Shown: one piece after another, positions 49,019 to 59,382 of the stretch | How positions within the stretch are numbered: position 1 is the first letter of the stretch | Layout of the letters: each line of letters begins with the position of its first letter | Source of the DNA: Pseudomonadota bacterium | Lineage (GTDB): Bacteria > Pseudomonadota > Gammaproteobacteria > Burkholderiales > Rhodocyclaceae | NCBI GenBank assembly: GCA_029776255.1 | Contig: JAKOTN010000019.1 | Span: 1 to 64,000 of the forward strand | Reading direction: 5' to 3' | DNA: 64,000 nt | The notes under the pieces: generated by a model | Told to the model about the DNA's origin: nothing | The model's input: the letters and a program-made list of their open reading frames with translations, nothing else | The model's database searches: none | Program-made: the position numbers and the translations under genes

Positions 49019-50623
49019 TCATTTTTCCTCGTGATAGTCGTCGTCGATATTGACGTTCCAGATCGCAGATTTGTCGCGACTACCATTAATAATTGCATCG
49101 ACGGCCAATTTTGCCGTTAACATCGAGTGATCCTGATTGTTGTAGCGATGCATACCGTTGCGTCCTACGAGATACAGATTTTCTATTTCATCGACATATT
49201 TTCTAATTATATCGAAATCATGATAGGCGCCAAAATACGCAGGATACGTTTTCTGAACACGCACGACATGACTGTCGAGGACGTCGGCAACGTCGATCAG
49301 TCCTATTTTCTGTAGTTCCTCTGCGGCACAACGGGCCATTTCTTTATCATTTAGAGACCATATTTAGTCGCCTTCCTGACAAAAATACTCGAGGCCTAGC
49401 CATACGTTTTTCGAGTCTGCAACGAGGTAAGGACTCCAGTTGTTGAAAACCTGAATACGCCCGAGTTTGACGTCACTCTCTTGGACGTATATCCAGTTAT
49501 CCGGCGGACATTCGTTGAGTTGAGAGGCGAGTGAGTGATCGATCTTTTTCATGCGCGATACCAAAAGACCGACGGTGACAAAATCGCGGTAGGGCAGTTC
49601 ACTGGCAATAGCACGCACCTCTTCGGGGGGTACATCGTTCATGGCAGCGACAAGATCCTTAATCGGCATGGTTGAAATGAAGTGTTCAGCCTCAATCCGC
49701 TTTTCCCCACCGTCATTGCCAGTAACCATGACCGCATCTACTCGTCCGGATACGATGCGAACTCCGGAGACTTTGTGCCCAAGGAGAATCTGACCTCCCG
49801 CCACCTCAACTCGTCTTGCCACTTCCTCCCATAACTGACCCGGGCCGAGCTTTGGATACAAAAATCGCTCGATCAGGCTGGTACTGGTGTTTTTCTGTTC
49901 AATGGACTTCTGTTGGAGTGGCCGGCTCAGTGCGTGCCGGATCGCCTTGATGATGGACAACCCTTTGATTCGCTGAGCCCCCCATTCAGCGCTGATCTGG
50001 TTACATGGCACACCCCAGACTTTCTCCGTGTAGTCTTTAAAGAAGGTGCGGTAAAGCTCGTCCCCAAACCGGTTTATCAGAAAATCTTCTAGCGAGCGTT
50101 CGGGTCTTTTTGGAAACAATGTTGCGAGACAGTAGCTTATCCCAATTCGAAAAATCCTTACCACCCCGAGATTGCCAAGCGTTTTAGCAGAGAGACTGAT
50201 CGGATAGTCAAAAAATTTTCTTAAATAATAGATTCGTGACAAACGATTGCGTATGAGCAACACCAAATCGGAAGGCTGCGAGTAGCTCGACGTTTTCACT
50301 TCTCGATGTTTTTGACGATATGAAATTTGGACCGGAATATTTGCATTCTTGGCATCTATTATGGGCATGATTTCCTGCCACCAGTTCATTACCCAATCCG
50401 ATTTTGAAAAAAATCGGTGGCCACCGATATCCATTCGGTATCCCTTGTAATTCACCGTTCGCGAGATGCCACCAATTTCATGACTGGCCTCCACGACTAC
50501 TGGACAATATTTTGACCTCCTAATCAGTTCGAGTGCGGCCGTAAGACCGGCGGGGCCTGCACCAATAACTAAAACGATCGGTTTTTCTCCATCCATGGGT
50601 TTCCCTTTGAAACAGCTTGTCAT
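49019..50623 (-). pseudogene. NAD(P)/FAD oxidoreductase interrupted by an in-frame TAA
   Basis: Flavoprotein of the amine-oxidase/UDP-galactopyranose-mutase-like group. The dinucleotide motif [20 protein letters not shown] is intact, followed by [17 protein letters not shown] and [19 protein letters not shown]. After 419 codons the frame meets TAA (49366-49364) in the middle of LEYFCQEGD-stop-IWSLNDKEM, then continues in the same frame for about 115 codons with typical C-terminal sequence (FDIIRKYVDEIENLYLVGRN, MHRYNNQDHSMLTA). The uninterrupted protein would have ~534 aa. So the stop looks like a nonsense mutation, or a sequencing error. ATG 50623 overlaps the GtrA stop. Confidence 0.8.
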
Positions 50624-51069
50624 TGCTTGGCTCCAGAAGGGAGCGATGCCTTTGTGTATGTGGGAGTTTTGCTGCGGTCCGTAAAAAGCAAATAACGCCG
50701 AAGCGAAAAATTAAAAAACAGTATAATCGCTGCTGAAATCAGCTTCGAAGTCAGATAATAAACGCCCCACAAATCAGTCAATAGATATAAAAGTACATTG
50801 TTTAGAAGGAGGCCGGCAAGGCCGATCAGCGAAAATATCGTGAACTCGCGCGACACATTGGCGATCGAGCGAAATTCAAAAATCCAGCGAACACATAATA
50901 AATAATTAATGGCCAGTCCTAGTGCGAAGCCGCAACTCGCTGAAATAAGATAGTGGACTCTGACAAAGTCGGTTAGGATAAACAATGTGGCGAAATCGAC
51001 AAAAAAAGCGACTCCACCAACCAAGATGTACTGCAAGAATTGTCGAATTAAGCTTTCAACCTTCTTCAT
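50620..51069 (-). CDS. GtrA-like membrane protein
   Basis: 149-aa protein with four membrane helices ([60 protein letters not shown], and a fourth ending [12 protein letters not shown]). GtrA proteins are thought to move undecaprenyl-linked sugars across the inner membrane for O-antigen or other glycan decoration. It overlaps the start of the flavoprotein gene by 4 nt, so the two form one transcript. No dolichyl-phosphate-type glycosyltransferase, the usual GtrB partner, is visible next to it. Confidence 0.88.
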   Translation of the reverse strand: MKKVESLIRQFLQYILVGGVAFFVDFATLFILTDFVRVHYLISASCGFALGLAINYLLCVRWIFEFRSIANVSREFTIFSLIGLAGLLLNNVLLYLLTDLWGVYYLTSKLISAAIILFFNFSLRRYLLFTDRSKTPTYTKASLPSGAKQ

Positions 51070-51228
51070 GCTTATGCCATATTTCCTAGTAAAAAGCGAT
51101 ATACATCACACTAGAACAAATTACAAAGTTCACCGTGTCTGCTCATACTATTTATCTACTGCGAGTTCGCTCCATTGTCCCATTTTCTGACCAACAGGTT
51201 CAATAAAATACTATAAATCAATGTTGTT

Positions 51229-52440
51229 CTAAAACTCCCGGAGAGCAAGATCTTCCGGCGAAGGCATGCCCCTTTCCACGTGCGCGGAGACGATGCCGAT
51301 CGTTCGACCGTCCTGCGTGGCGACGATGAATCGCCACTCCCCGGCCTGCGGGTTGGAAACCCAGGAATAGCCACGAAAACCTCGCTCCCTGCCGCCGGTG
51401 GCCTGAAAACGATTGCGATAAACTTCGCGCCAGCCATTCGGCTCGCGTACCTCCCAGCGGTGCTCCAGGGTCGCCGCCACGCCCAGCGGTGCGAACACCG
51501 CCGACACACCGTAAAGTTTTTCGCCTTCCAACAGGCGTACCGTCGGAGACTGGTCGCGCCAGAGTTGCCACGATGGCGCGCGCTCGACTTGCAGCATGTA
51601 ACGACCGGCATCCTGCACGAAGGCATGGCCCACGGCCAAATCCTGCTTGACCAGTGGAACGGGGGCCACCATGTCGAAATTCCATGCCAACAGCAAGGCG
51701 CCGCCCAAGCACCACGAGGGCAGGATGCGCCCCGGCCGACCGGGTGCCAGCCGCCAAAGGAGATGCGTCAGCGCGACGCTGGCGACCGTGGACACATAAA
51801 ACCACCACGGATTGAGGCTGCCCGCGGCGTGCGGCAAGGCGAAATTGAAGAGCAAGGTCGCGTTGAGCGCGAACAAAGCCCAAATCAGGGAGAATCGCTG
51901 ACCGAAAGCTCTACCAGAAAACTCGTTGGCAATCAGCAAGGTGCAAAGAAACGCCGCCATCAACCAGGTGCCGAGGTGGCCTGAACTCTTGAAGTAGAGA
52001 ATGAACAAGGCGGAGAAAATGCCACCGAAGAAAAATTGCAACAGCAGATGTGGCGCTTGCCAGCGCAGGTCGACAAGGCGTTCCCGCCAGCCGTCGCCGG
52101 TCGATGGCGCGGACGCTTGGCGCACATCCCGGCGTGCCAAGAAATGGATCAGTACCGCCGCTCCCAGCAAAAACGCTCCTAAACGCCAAAAATCGACCAC
52201 CCGCACCCGCTGACCAATCGTCAGGGCGTCCCAGACGAAGCCACCGAGAAAAGCCGCCAGCGGGTACAGGCGCCGCAAAGGTATCAAGACAGAACCCGTG
52301 GAAATGAATCGAGGGGGGAGGTTGGCGGCATGCGCAACCGGAAAGCGTGCCAGGCCACTCAGCGAGCATAGACGAAAAAAATACGATGTGGGGATCGCGG
52401 GGCACGGTACGCCTTGCCGAATCGGAACCAGGTGCCCCAA
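51229..52440 (-). CDS. DUF2914 membrane protein
   Basis: 403 aa. The first ~270 residues hold about eight membrane helices (PLAAFLGGFVWDALTIGQRV, FFFGGIFSALFILYFKSSG, and others). The C-terminal ~110 residues form a DUF2914 domain: LEHRWEVREPNGWREV, then GFRGYSWVSNPQAGEWRFIV and GRTIGIVSAHVE. The function of DUF2914 is unknown; it resembles extracytoplasmic sugar- or ligand-binding beta-sandwiches. The ATG start at 52440 is doubtful, since the first ~45 residues look non-typical; a later start before IPLRRLYPL is likely. It is a single gene, divergent from the CDF transporter. Confidence 0.75.
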   Translation of the reverse strand: MGHLVPIRQGVPCPAIPTSYFFRLCSLSGLARFPVAHAANLPPRFISTGSVLIPLRRLYPLAAFLGGFVWDALTIGQRVRVVDFWRLGAFLLGAAVLIHFLARRDVRQASAPSTGDGWRERLVDLRWQAPHLLLQFFFGGIFSALFILYFKSSGHLGTWLMAAFLCTLLIANEFSGRAFGQRFSLIWALFALNATLLFNFALPHAAGSLNPWWFYVSTVASVALTHLLWRLAPGRPGRILPSWCLGGALLLAWNFDMVAPVPLVKQDLAVGHAFVQDAGRYMLQVERAPSWQLWRDQSPTVRLLEGEKLYGVSAVFAPLGVAATLEHRWEVREPNGWREVYRNRFQATGGRERGFRGYSWVSNPQAGEWRFIVATQDGRTIGIVSAHVERGMPSPEDLALREF

Positions 52441-52555
52441 TCACGCGCCATCGCCCCTATTTCTTCGCGCCAACAATAAGAGTACATTCACGCCTCTCTC
52501 ATAACGTGGGCACCGTCGCATCGCGTCCGGGTGTTCAATTTTCCGGAGATCGTTC

Positions 52556-53758
52556 ATGGAATCCCCTCCCGTCGACGTCCGTCAACAGAATTATAAGGAA
52601 GCTCAAAAGGTCACCAAGGTCGGGACGATCGCGGACGTTTTATTAACGCTGGCGAAGTTGCTCATCGGCTTCATGAGCCACTCCGCGGCCTTGGTCGCGG
52701 AAGGTCTGCATTCCGCCGCCGACGTGTTGTTCGATCTGGTGGTAATGATCGGTATGCATCTGGGTCGCAAGGAGGCGGACGACGACCATCCCTACGGACA
52801 TGGCAAGTTCGAGAGCCTGGCGACCCTGCTGCTGGCCTTTATCTTGCTCGGCGTGGCGGTGGGTATCGCGCTTGACGCCGCCAACCGGATCAAGGACCCC
52901 GATCTTGCGCCGCCGGAACATCTCGCGCTGTGGGTCGCCGCCGGGTCGATGGTGGTCAAGGAAATGCTTTATCGCTATACGGTCGGTGTCGGACGACGCA
53001 TCGGCTCGAACATCATCGTCGCCAATGCCTGGCACCATCGCAGCGACTCCATTGCCTCGTTCGCCGCCCTGCTGGGCATCGCCGGCGCCATCGCCGGTTG
53101 GCCGATGCTCGATCCGGTGGCGGCCATTGGCGTGGCTTACTTCGTCGGCAAGGTCGGCGTCGAGATCGCCACCGATTCGCTCAAGGAACTCACCGACTCG
53201 GCCAGCGCCGTCGACAATGAGATCCGCGCGACCATCACCAGACTCATCAACGAGCATCCCGAGGTGCTTTCGGCCCATCTGGTCAAGGCGCGTAAGCTGG
53301 GACCGGACATCCTGGTCGACGTCCATGTCGTGGTCGACACCTTTCTCTCGGTGACCGAGGGACACCAGATCGCCGACCAGGTGGAGAAGACGCTGCTCAG
53401 GGAAGTCACCGACATCACCGCGGTGATGGTCCACGTCGACACCCGTGACGAATTGGCCGATGGCGAGGTGGCGATCTACCCCAATCGCCGACGGCTACGC
53501 GAACGCTTCGACAAACATGCCACGTTGGCATCGCCGCTGGTGGAGTTGCTGGAAGTGGTGCCTCATTACACCGCCGATGGGGTGGTGGCGGAAGTGTTCG
53601 TCGATGCGCAGGCCAACGCCGGCATGGCCGAAGTCCGGGAAAGTGCCATGCGCCTTGCCCGGCAGCTGCACCAAAGTCACGAAGAGGTGAAGAAAGTGCG
53701 CATCCACGCCTTCCTTGGCGAGGACTTGGGATCGCCAGCCAGCCAAGATCGGGCGTGA
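52556..53758 (+). CDS. cation diffusion facilitator metal exporter
   Basis: 400-aa inner-membrane metal/proton antiporter of the CDF family (zinc, iron or manganese efflux). Six helices in the first ~215 residues, with the metal site HSAALVAEGLHSAADVLFDL (helix II) and NAWHHRSDSIASFAALLG (helix V), and the conserved DDDHPYGHGKFE loop. The cytoplasmic domain follows (HVDTRDEL). It is longer than most because the C-terminus carries an extra ~80-residue segment with a second ferredoxin-like half (LLEVVPHYTADGVVAEVFVD). The metal is not determinable from the motif alone; H/D pattern HD...HD favours zinc. Confidence 0.93.
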   Translation: MESPPVDVRQQNYKEAQKVTKVGTIADVLLTLAKLLIGFMSHSAALVAEGLHSAADVLFDLVVMIGMHLGRKEADDDHPYGHGKFESLATLLLAFILLGVAVGIALDAANRIKDPDLAPPEHLALWVAAGSMVVKEMLYRYTVGVGRRIGSNIIVANAWHHRSDSIASFAALLGIAGAIAGWPMLDPVAAIGVAYFVGKVGVEIATDSLKELTDSASAVDNEIRATITRLINEHPEVLSAHLVKARKLGPDILVDVHVVVDTFLSVTEGHQIADQVEKTLLREVTDITAVMVHVDTRDELADGEVAIYPNRRRLRERFDKHATLASPLVELLEVVPHYTADGVVAEVFVDAQANAGMAEVRESAMRLARQLHQSHEEVKKVRIHAFLGEDLGSPASQDRA

Positions 53759-53860
53759 CTATTATCCGGCGACAGACGGTCTGACGGCATGCATCGCAAG
53801 CCAAATCGCGCCGAGATTCACCGCGGCGCGATTGTTGCCACAAGAGATCGCCCGGACGGA

Positions 53861-54589
53861 CTAGCGCTCCGCTTCACGCCCGGCAACGTCGCCAATCAAG
53901 GTCGATAAGGCCCGAATTTGCCGGCCGGCCGGGTCGAAATTTTCCGGTTGCAGCCAGCGGGCAATCGCGGCGTCGCATGCGGGCCAGTCGCGATCGATGA
54001 CCGCGTACCAGGCAGTGTCGCGATTGCGTCCCTTGACCACCGTCGCTTGCCGGAAAACGCCTTCAAAAGTCAGTCCGAGCCGTTGCGCGGCAGCCCGGGA
54101 CGGCGTGTTCAGCGCGTCGCATTTCCACTCGCAGCGACGGTAGCCGAGCGCAAAGGCGTGCCGCAACAGCAGGTACAGCGCTTCGGTGGCAGCCGGCGTG
54201 CGCTGTAGTCGCGGGGAGAAATTGAGATGACCGATTTCGATACAGCCGGCAACCGGCGTGATGCGCAGGTAAGCCGCGACGCCGACCGCATCGCCCGATG
54301 ACCTTTCGACAACGGCGTGGAACAGCGGGTCCGTACCACGGCAGGTCATTGTCAGCCACTGTCGGTAATCGACCAGCGTGGCGAACGGACCATACGCCAG
54401 ATAGGTCCAGTTGCGACCGGCGGTGTCGAGGCAATTGGCCGCGTGCAGGCTGGCGGCGTGGCGGTCGACGTCCAGCGGCTCCAGATCGATCAAGCGCCCC
54501 GGCAAGCGTTCGCCAGACGGGAAGGCGGGCGCTTGCCAGCCGACGAGCGTGTCGCCGACGGTCTGGCCGAGTGGATTGACGACGGGCAT
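53861..54589 (-). CDS. GNAT acetyltransferase, RimJ/RimL-like
   Basis: 242-aa acetyltransferase. ATG 54589 begins MPVVNPLGQTVGDTLVGW, and the longer frame from 54880 only reads into the MFS gene. The RimJ/L pattern is visible: RLIDLEPLDVDRHAASLH, IEIGHLNFSPRLQRTPAATE (acetyl-CoA region) and ALGYRRCEWKCDALNTPSRA with AQRLGLTFEGVFRQA. Relatives acetylate ribosomal protein N-termini or small molecules. It follows the MFS gene by 10 bp on the same strand, so a transcript is likely shared. Confidence 0.88.
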   Translation of the reverse strand: MPVVNPLGQTVGDTLVGWQAPAFPSGERLPGRLIDLEPLDVDRHAASLHAANCLDTAGRNWTYLAYGPFATLVDYRQWLTMTCRGTDPLFHAVVERSSGDAVGVAAYLRITPVAGCIEIGHLNFSPRLQRTPAATEALYLLLRHAFALGYRRCEWKCDALNTPSRAAAQRLGLTFEGVFRQATVVKGRNRDTAWYAVIDRDWPACDAAIARWLQPENFDPAGRQIRALSTLIGDVAGREAER

Positions 54590-54599
54590 CGGGAAACTT

Positions 54600-55808
54600 T
54601 CAGGCGGTGGCCGGTTTGGCAACGAGCGCTTCGCGGATCGGCAGGTTGGCAATTGCCGCCGCACTGGCCAGTGCGATATCGGCGTACCACATCCAGCCGT
54701 AGTCGCCGAAGCGGGTGAGCGCGATGCCGCCCAGATAGGCGCCGAAAAAACCGCCGATCTGATGCGATAGCAAAGTGATGCCGAACAAAGTGCCAAGGTA
54801 GCGAACGCCGAACAACTTGCCGACGATGGCGGCCGTTGGCGGCACGGTCGCCAGCCAGGTGAATCCCAGCCCGGCGGCAAAAATATAGAAGGTCAAATCG
54901 GTTTTCGGGGCCACTAAATACACGCCGACCATCAGTGCCCGCGAGGCATACATCCAGAACAGCACAAGCTTGCCGCGGTAACGGGCGACGCAGGCGCCCG
55001 CGTAAAGGCTGCCACCGATGTTGGATAGCCCGATGATCGCCAACGCCCAACTGGCCACCGAGCTTGGCAAGCCGCACAAACTGACTTCGCCGGGCAAATG
55101 GGTGACCAGAAAGGCAATGTGAAAACCGCAGGTGAAGAAACCGATGTTCAATAACTGATAACTGGGATCGGCGAGCGCCTGACGCACGCTTTGCCACAAC
55201 CCGGCTTCATTGGCGGCACGCGGCGCCGTCACCACCGGCTGGGCCAGCGTCCGCACCAGCGGCAGTGCCGCCAGGGTCATCAGCGCCATCGCCCACATCG
55301 CGCCCATCCAGCCGATCCGTTGGATCAATGTTTGCAGAACCGGCGCGAAGACGAACTGGCCGAAGGACCCGCCGGCGTTGATCACGCCCGACGCCGCGCC
55401 ACGGGCCTCCAGCGGCAGACGCTGACTAGAGGCACCGATCAGCACCGAAAAGCTGCCAGCGCCGGAACCGATCGCCGACAGCAGGCCGAGCGACAGAATC
55501 AGGCCCCAGGTGCTGCTCATGAACGGCGTCGCGGCGCTGCCGACGGCGAGCAACAACAATCCGCCGTAGAGAACGCGGCTGGCGCCATAGCGGTCGGCGG
55601 CGGCACCGGCCAGCGGCTGGATGGCGCCCCAGGCGAACTGCCCGACGGCCATCGCCAGACTGATCGCCGCCACGCCGAGTCCGGTGCTGGTGTTCAGTGG
55701 CGACACGAAAAGTCCCAGCGACTGTCTGGCGCCCATGGTTACCATCAGGATGCCGGCCGCCGACAGGGTAACGGCCCACAAGGCGGGCTGATTGAGTGTT
55801 CTGAACAT
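54600..55808 (-). CDS. MFS transporter
   Basis: 402-aa major facilitator with twelve predicted helices. It begins WAVTLSAAGILMVTMGARQSL and has GSGAGSFSVLIGASSQRLP and ARGAASGVINAGGSFGQFVF, close to the oxalate/monocarboxylate-type or YbfB-like MFS pattern. The charged motif A is seen in ADRYGASRV. It lies 10 bp upstream of the GNAT gene. The substrate is not clear; carboxylates or small hydrophobic acids are possible. It starts ATG 55808, and is divergent from the amino-acid ABC operon across ~300 bp. Confidence 0.88.
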   Translation of the reverse strand: MFRTLNQPALWAVTLSAAGILMVTMGARQSLGLFVSPLNTSTGLGVAAISLAMAVGQFAWGAIQPLAGAAADRYGASRVLYGGLLLLAVGSAATPFMSSTWGLILSLGLLSAIGSGAGSFSVLIGASSQRLPLEARGAASGVINAGGSFGQFVFAPVLQTLIQRIGWMGAMWAMALMTLAALPLVRTLAQPVVTAPRAANEAGLWQSVRQALADPSYQLLNIGFFTCGFHIAFLVTHLPGEVSLCGLPSSVASWALAIIGLSNIGGSLYAGACVARYRGKLVLFWMYASRALMVGVYLVAPKTDLTFYIFAAGLGFTWLATVPPTAAIVGKLFGVRYLGTLFGITLLSHQIGGFFGAYLGGIALTRFGDYGWMWYADIALASAAAIANLPIREALVAKPATA

Positions 55809-56106
55809 CGCTTCCTGGGTCGCCTGCCGGCGAACGGTTGGCCGAAAGGCGGCATTGTAGAGCGATCACCGGTCACCGTCTGTCTTTTGCATGGCGGCGC
55901 GGCGCACGCGGCTGCTCGTGTTTAACGGCGTTGATGACCTACCCGCGAGCACGGCAAAAAACTGTCCTCGTCATGCCATGTGCCGATCCTCGCGTTTGTT
56001 GTACCCTGTAGGCCTTTTTAGCCGCGTCGGCGTGCTGAAATACCGGGAAGCCGTTTTTAGCCAACGCCGTTTTCGATGAAGTCCGCTCTCTACCATTGGA
56101 GGTGTC
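55809..56106. other. divergent promoter region, no gene seen
   Basis: About 300 bp between the MFS gene (minus) and the amino-acid ABC operon (plus). The right side ends in ATTGGAGGTGTC just before ATG 56107, a good ribosome site. No hairpin or regulatory repeat stands out. Confidence 0.4.
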
Positions 56107-56880
56107 ATGCGCTTTTCAGCCCGTTTATTGAGTGCCGTCATCCCTTTCACACTGCTGGTCGCCGGCCCGACCCAGGCTCGCGACTGGGCCACGATCAAGA
56201 ACGCCGGCACCATCGTCGCCGCCACCGAAGGGGGATTCCAGCCGTTCAATTACTATGAAGGAAGCAAGCTGACCGGTTTTGAAGTCGATCTGGCGGAAGC
56301 GCTGGCTAAAAAACTGGGCCTGAAGCTGGAGTGGAAAGTGGTGCCCTTCGACGCGCAGTTGGCGGCGCTGCAACAGGATCGTTTCGACTTCGCCATCGCC
56401 TCGCACGGCTACACCGAGGAACGCGCCAAGGCCGTCGATTTCGCCAATCCCCACTATTGCACTGGTGGACAGATCGCGGCCGCCAAGGACGGCCCGTTGA
56501 CCGTCGCTGCCTTGGCGGGCAAATCGGTCGGCGTGCAGCTTGCCACCAGTTATGCCGACGCCGCCAAAAAGATCGCCGGCGTCAAGGAAATCAAAACCTA
56601 CAAGGGCGATCCGGAAGCCTTTTCCGCACTGCGCGCGAAAAAGGTCAATGCCTGGATTTCCGACAAGTTCACCGTGAAAGCCACCCTCGACAAGAACCCG
56701 AATGCCGGTATCGTCCCCGGCGAGATGGTTTTCGTCGAGCGTGTGTCGATGATCCTGCGCAAGAACAACAAGGAATTGGGCGACAAGCTCAACCAGGCGC
56801 TGGCTGAAATCATGAAGGACGGCACCTATAACGCGCTGTCGCAAAAGTATTTCAAGGCCGATATTTCCTGCCGTTCCTAA
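56107..56880 (+). CDS. polar amino-acid ABC transporter, substrate-binding protein
   Basis: 257-aa periplasmic binding protein. A signal peptide (LLSAVIPFTLLVAGPTQA) precedes DWATIKNAGTIVAATEGGFQ and PFNYYEGSKLTGFEVDLAEA, the family-3 solute-binding motif. Later EERAKAVDFANPHY and the C-terminal KYFKADIS match polar amino-acid binders. The ligand is likely a basic or polar amino acid (arginine, glutamine, cystine). It is the first gene of a binding protein-permease-ATPase operon, with spacings of 14 and 12 bp. Confidence 0.93.
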   Translation: MRFSARLLSAVIPFTLLVAGPTQARDWATIKNAGTIVAATEGGFQPFNYYEGSKLTGFEVDLAEALAKKLGLKLEWKVVPFDAQLAALQQDRFDFAIASHGYTEERAKAVDFANPHYCTGGQIAAAKDGPLTVAALAGKSVGVQLATSYADAAKKIAGVKEIKTYKGDPEAFSALRAKKVNAWISDKFTVKATLDKNPNAGIVPGEMVFVERVSMILRKNNKELGDKLNQALAEIMKDGTYNALSQKYFKADISCRS

Positions 56881-56894
56881 GGTTGCGCTGAAAA

Positions 56895-57653
56895 ATGAAC
56901 TGGACCAAGCAAAATCCCGGGCTGGCGATGTTCGCCGCGATGATCGGGCTCCTCGTCTTTCTCTGGGGCTTGGCGGTGCCGCTCTCGGCGGCACCGGCGC
57001 CGATTGGCCCTGCTGCTGGCCAGTTCGTCGAGGGAACGCGAGTCACCGTCTGGTTGACCTTGATCGCCGGTTCGGCCGGCGTGATGATCGGCATCGTCGC
57101 CGGACTTGGCAAACTGTCCCGTTTTTGGCCGCTGCGCTGGGTGTGCGACACCTACGTCTGGCTGATGCGCGGCACACCGCTGCTGTTGCAGATACTGTTT
57201 GTCTGGTTGGTCGCGCCGACGATCATGCCGGAGGGTATCGATCTCTCCGACTTCGCCTGCGCGGCGATCGCCTTGTCGCTGAACGTCGGCGCCTACAATA
57301 CCGAATGCGTTCGCGCCGGCATCATGGCGGTGCCGAACGGCCAGATCGAGGCGGCACATGCTCTCGGCCTGACGTCGATGCAGACCTTTCTCGATGTCAT
57401 CCTGCCGCAGAGCATGCGCGTGGCGCTGCCGGCGCTGGCCAACAACCTCGCTTCCCTGGTCAAGGATTCCTCGCTGGCTTACGCGATCAGCGTCGTCGAA
57501 CTGACCATGGTCGGTTACCGCGTGCAGTCCGAAAGCTACCAGCCAGTACCGGTGTTCATCACCATCGCGGCGATCTATCTGATCCTGACCACGGCATTCA
57601 CCACGCTGACCGCGGCGCTGGAGGCGCGGCTCAATGTCGGCCAGAAACGCTAG
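56895..57653 (+). CDS. polar amino-acid ABC transporter, permease
   Basis: 252-aa inner-membrane permease of the HisMQ/GlnP type. Five to six helices; the N-terminal FAAMIGLLVFLWGLAVPL is followed by VTVWLTLIAGSAGVMIGIVA and the EAA loop EAAHALGLTSMQTFLDVILP that contacts the ATPase. VWLMRGTPLLLQILFVW is the family hallmark. As there is only one permease gene, the channel is probably a homodimer. The gene follows the binding-protein gene by 14 bp. Confidence 0.93.
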   Translation: MNWTKQNPGLAMFAAMIGLLVFLWGLAVPLSAAPAPIGPAAGQFVEGTRVTVWLTLIAGSAGVMIGIVAGLGKLSRFWPLRWVCDTYVWLMRGTPLLLQILFVWLVAPTIMPEGIDLSDFACAAIALSLNVGAYNTECVRAGIMAVPNGQIEAAHALGLTSMQTFLDVILPQSMRVALPALANNLASLVKDSSLAYAISVVELTMVGYRVQSESYQPVPVFITIAAIYLILTTAFTTLTAALEARLNVGQKR

Positions 57654-57665
57654 GAGGCGTGACCC

Positions 57666-58436
57666 ATGACCACCATCGAAACGCCGGCCGCCTTCCAGAA
57701 ACCGATCATCGAAGCTCGCAAGGTCAACAAGCACTTCGGTGCCTTCCATGCCTTGAAGGACGTGTCGGCTACCTTCCATGAAGGGCAGGTGACGGCCATC
57801 GTCGGTCCTTCCGGCTCCGGGAAATCGACTTTCCTGCGTACCCTCAATCGCCTGGAGGCGCACGATTCCGGCGAAATCGTCGTCGACGGCATCGAGCTGA
57901 ACAGCGACCTGAAAAACCTGGACGCGATTCGCCGCGAGGTCGGCATGGTGTTCCAGAGCTTCAACCTTTTCTCGCATCTGACGATTCTGCGCAACGTCAC
58001 GCTGGCGCCGATGCGGGTCCGCAAAATGGGCCGCGCCGACGCGGAAAGCAAAGCGCTGAACCTCCTGGAAAGGGTTGGCCTGCGCAATCAGGCCGACAAA
58101 TACCCGGTACAACTCTCCGGCGGTCAACAGCAGCGGGTGGCGATCGCGCGGGCACTGGCAATGGACCCGAAAGTTCTGCTGTTCGACGAACCGACATCCG
58201 CGCTCGACCCGGAAATGGTCAACGAAGTGCTGTCGGTGATGCGCGAACTGGCCTACAGCGGCATCACCATGCTGGTGGTCACGCACGAGATGGGCTTTGC
58301 ACGCGAAGTCGCCGACCGGATCATTTTCTTCGATGAAGGCATCATGCTCGAAGACGCCACCCCGGAAGCCTTCTTCTCCAACCCCGACCACGACCGCGCC
58401 AAGGCGTTTCTATCGCAAGTCCGCCACGGTTATTGA
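57666..58436 (+). CDS. polar amino-acid ABC transporter, ATPase
   Basis: 256-aa ATPase of the GlnQ/HisP type. It has Walker [20 protein letters not shown]-loop [13 protein letters not shown], signature [15 protein letters not shown], Walker [15 protein letters not shown] and the switch His in VVTHEMGFA. It powers the upstream permease. ATG 57666 follows GGAGG. Its 3' end overlaps the end of the EamA gene on the other strand by a few bases, so the two transcripts converge. Confidence 0.96.
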   Translation: MTTIETPAAFQKPIIEARKVNKHFGAFHALKDVSATFHEGQVTAIVGPSGSGKSTFLRTLNRLEAHDSGEIVVDGIELNSDLKNLDAIRREVGMVFQSFNLFSHLTILRNVTLAPMRVRKMGRADAESKALNLLERVGLRNQADKYPVQLSGGQQQRVAIARALAMDPKVLLFDEPTSALDPEMVNEVLSVMRELAYSGITMLVVTHEMGFAREVADRIIFFDEGIMLEDATPEAFFSNPDHDRAKAFLSQVRHGY

Positions 58437-59341
58437 CCGCGCCGCGCCGGCCGGCGCATCAACGGCGCCACCTGCACGGCGATGACGCACGCCAGGATCA
58501 ATGCGCAGCCGGCCAGCCCCCGGGCACCAAGTCGATCGCCCATCAGAAAAAAACCGAACAGCGCGGCGAAGACGGTTTCCGCCGACAAAATGATCGCCGC
58601 GTCGGCAGGCGGCGCATGGCGCTGCCCGACGACCTGCGCGGTAAAACCGATGCCCACCGACACCACGCCAGCATAGACAATAGGCCAGCACGCCTGCCGC
58701 AAGCCCGCCAGGGTGATCGTTTCGATCCAGGCGGCCGCGCAGAGGCTGATCGAGCCGCAAACCAGGAACTGGCCACCGGCGACCAGAAATGGCGCCGCGA
58801 GGCGTTCAGCGATGCGGCCGACGAACAGCACATGCAGCGCCCAGAACAGGCTGCTGGCGATCACCCAGGAATCGCCGGCCGACAACGCCAGGCTCCGCGG
58901 GTCCGATAACAATCCGGTGCCGGCCAGACAACCCAGCGAAGTCGGCCACGCCGACCAATGGGGTCGCACCCCGATCACCAACCACGTCAGCAAAGGAACC
59001 AAAGGTACATAGAGGGCGGTGAGAAAACCGGCATTGGTAACCGTGGTGCCGACGATGCCAATCTGCTGGCACATCGCGCCGAGCATGAGTAATATCCCGA
59101 GAGCGCCGATACAGGCTGCATCGCCGGCGACGGGTTGCACGCCGCTCGCCGCCAACACCCGCCACTCTCGCCAGGCCAACGGCGCGACGATGGCACTGCC
59201 CAACAAAAAGCGCGTCCCGGTGAACGTCCACGGACCGACACCGCCCATTCCTTCCGACTGGGCGACGAACGCCGATCCCCAGATCAATGAGACGGCAAGC
59301 AACAGGAGATTGGCGTGCGAACGTTGCAAAGAATGGCGCAT
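58430..59341 (-). CDS. EamA/DMT-family transporter
   Basis: 303-aa exporter-like membrane protein with ten helices in two EamA repeats. Landmarks are [20 protein letters not shown] (first helix), [20 protein letters not shown] and [20 protein letters not shown], the second EamA end motif. Many members export amino acids or metabolites; the substrate here is unknown. The gene overlaps the end of the ABC ATPase gene tail to tail. Confidence 0.9.
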   Translation of the reverse strand: MRHSLQRSHANLLLLAVSLIWGSAFVAQSEGMGGVGPWTFTGTRFLLGSAIVAPLAWREWRVLAASGVQPVAGDAACIGALGILLMLGAMCQQIGIVGTTVTNAGFLTALYVPLVPLLTWLVIGVRPHWSAWPTSLGCLAGTGLLSDPRSLALSAGDSWVIASSLFWALHVLFVGRIAERLAAPFLVAGGQFLVCGSISLCAAAWIETITLAGLRQACWPIVYAGVVSVGIGFTAQVVGQRHAPPADAAIILSAETVFAALFGFFLMGDRLGARGLAGCALILACVIAVQVAPLMRRPARRGQ

Positions 59342-59382
59342 TTGCAGAAAAGTGCGTCAGTGTAGCCGAAACGCGGACCTCA

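Noticed and set aside
48854-49120. 88-codon plus-strand frame with hydrophobic segments
   Set aside because: It runs antisense into the C-terminus of the flavoprotein and has no family or ribosome-site support.
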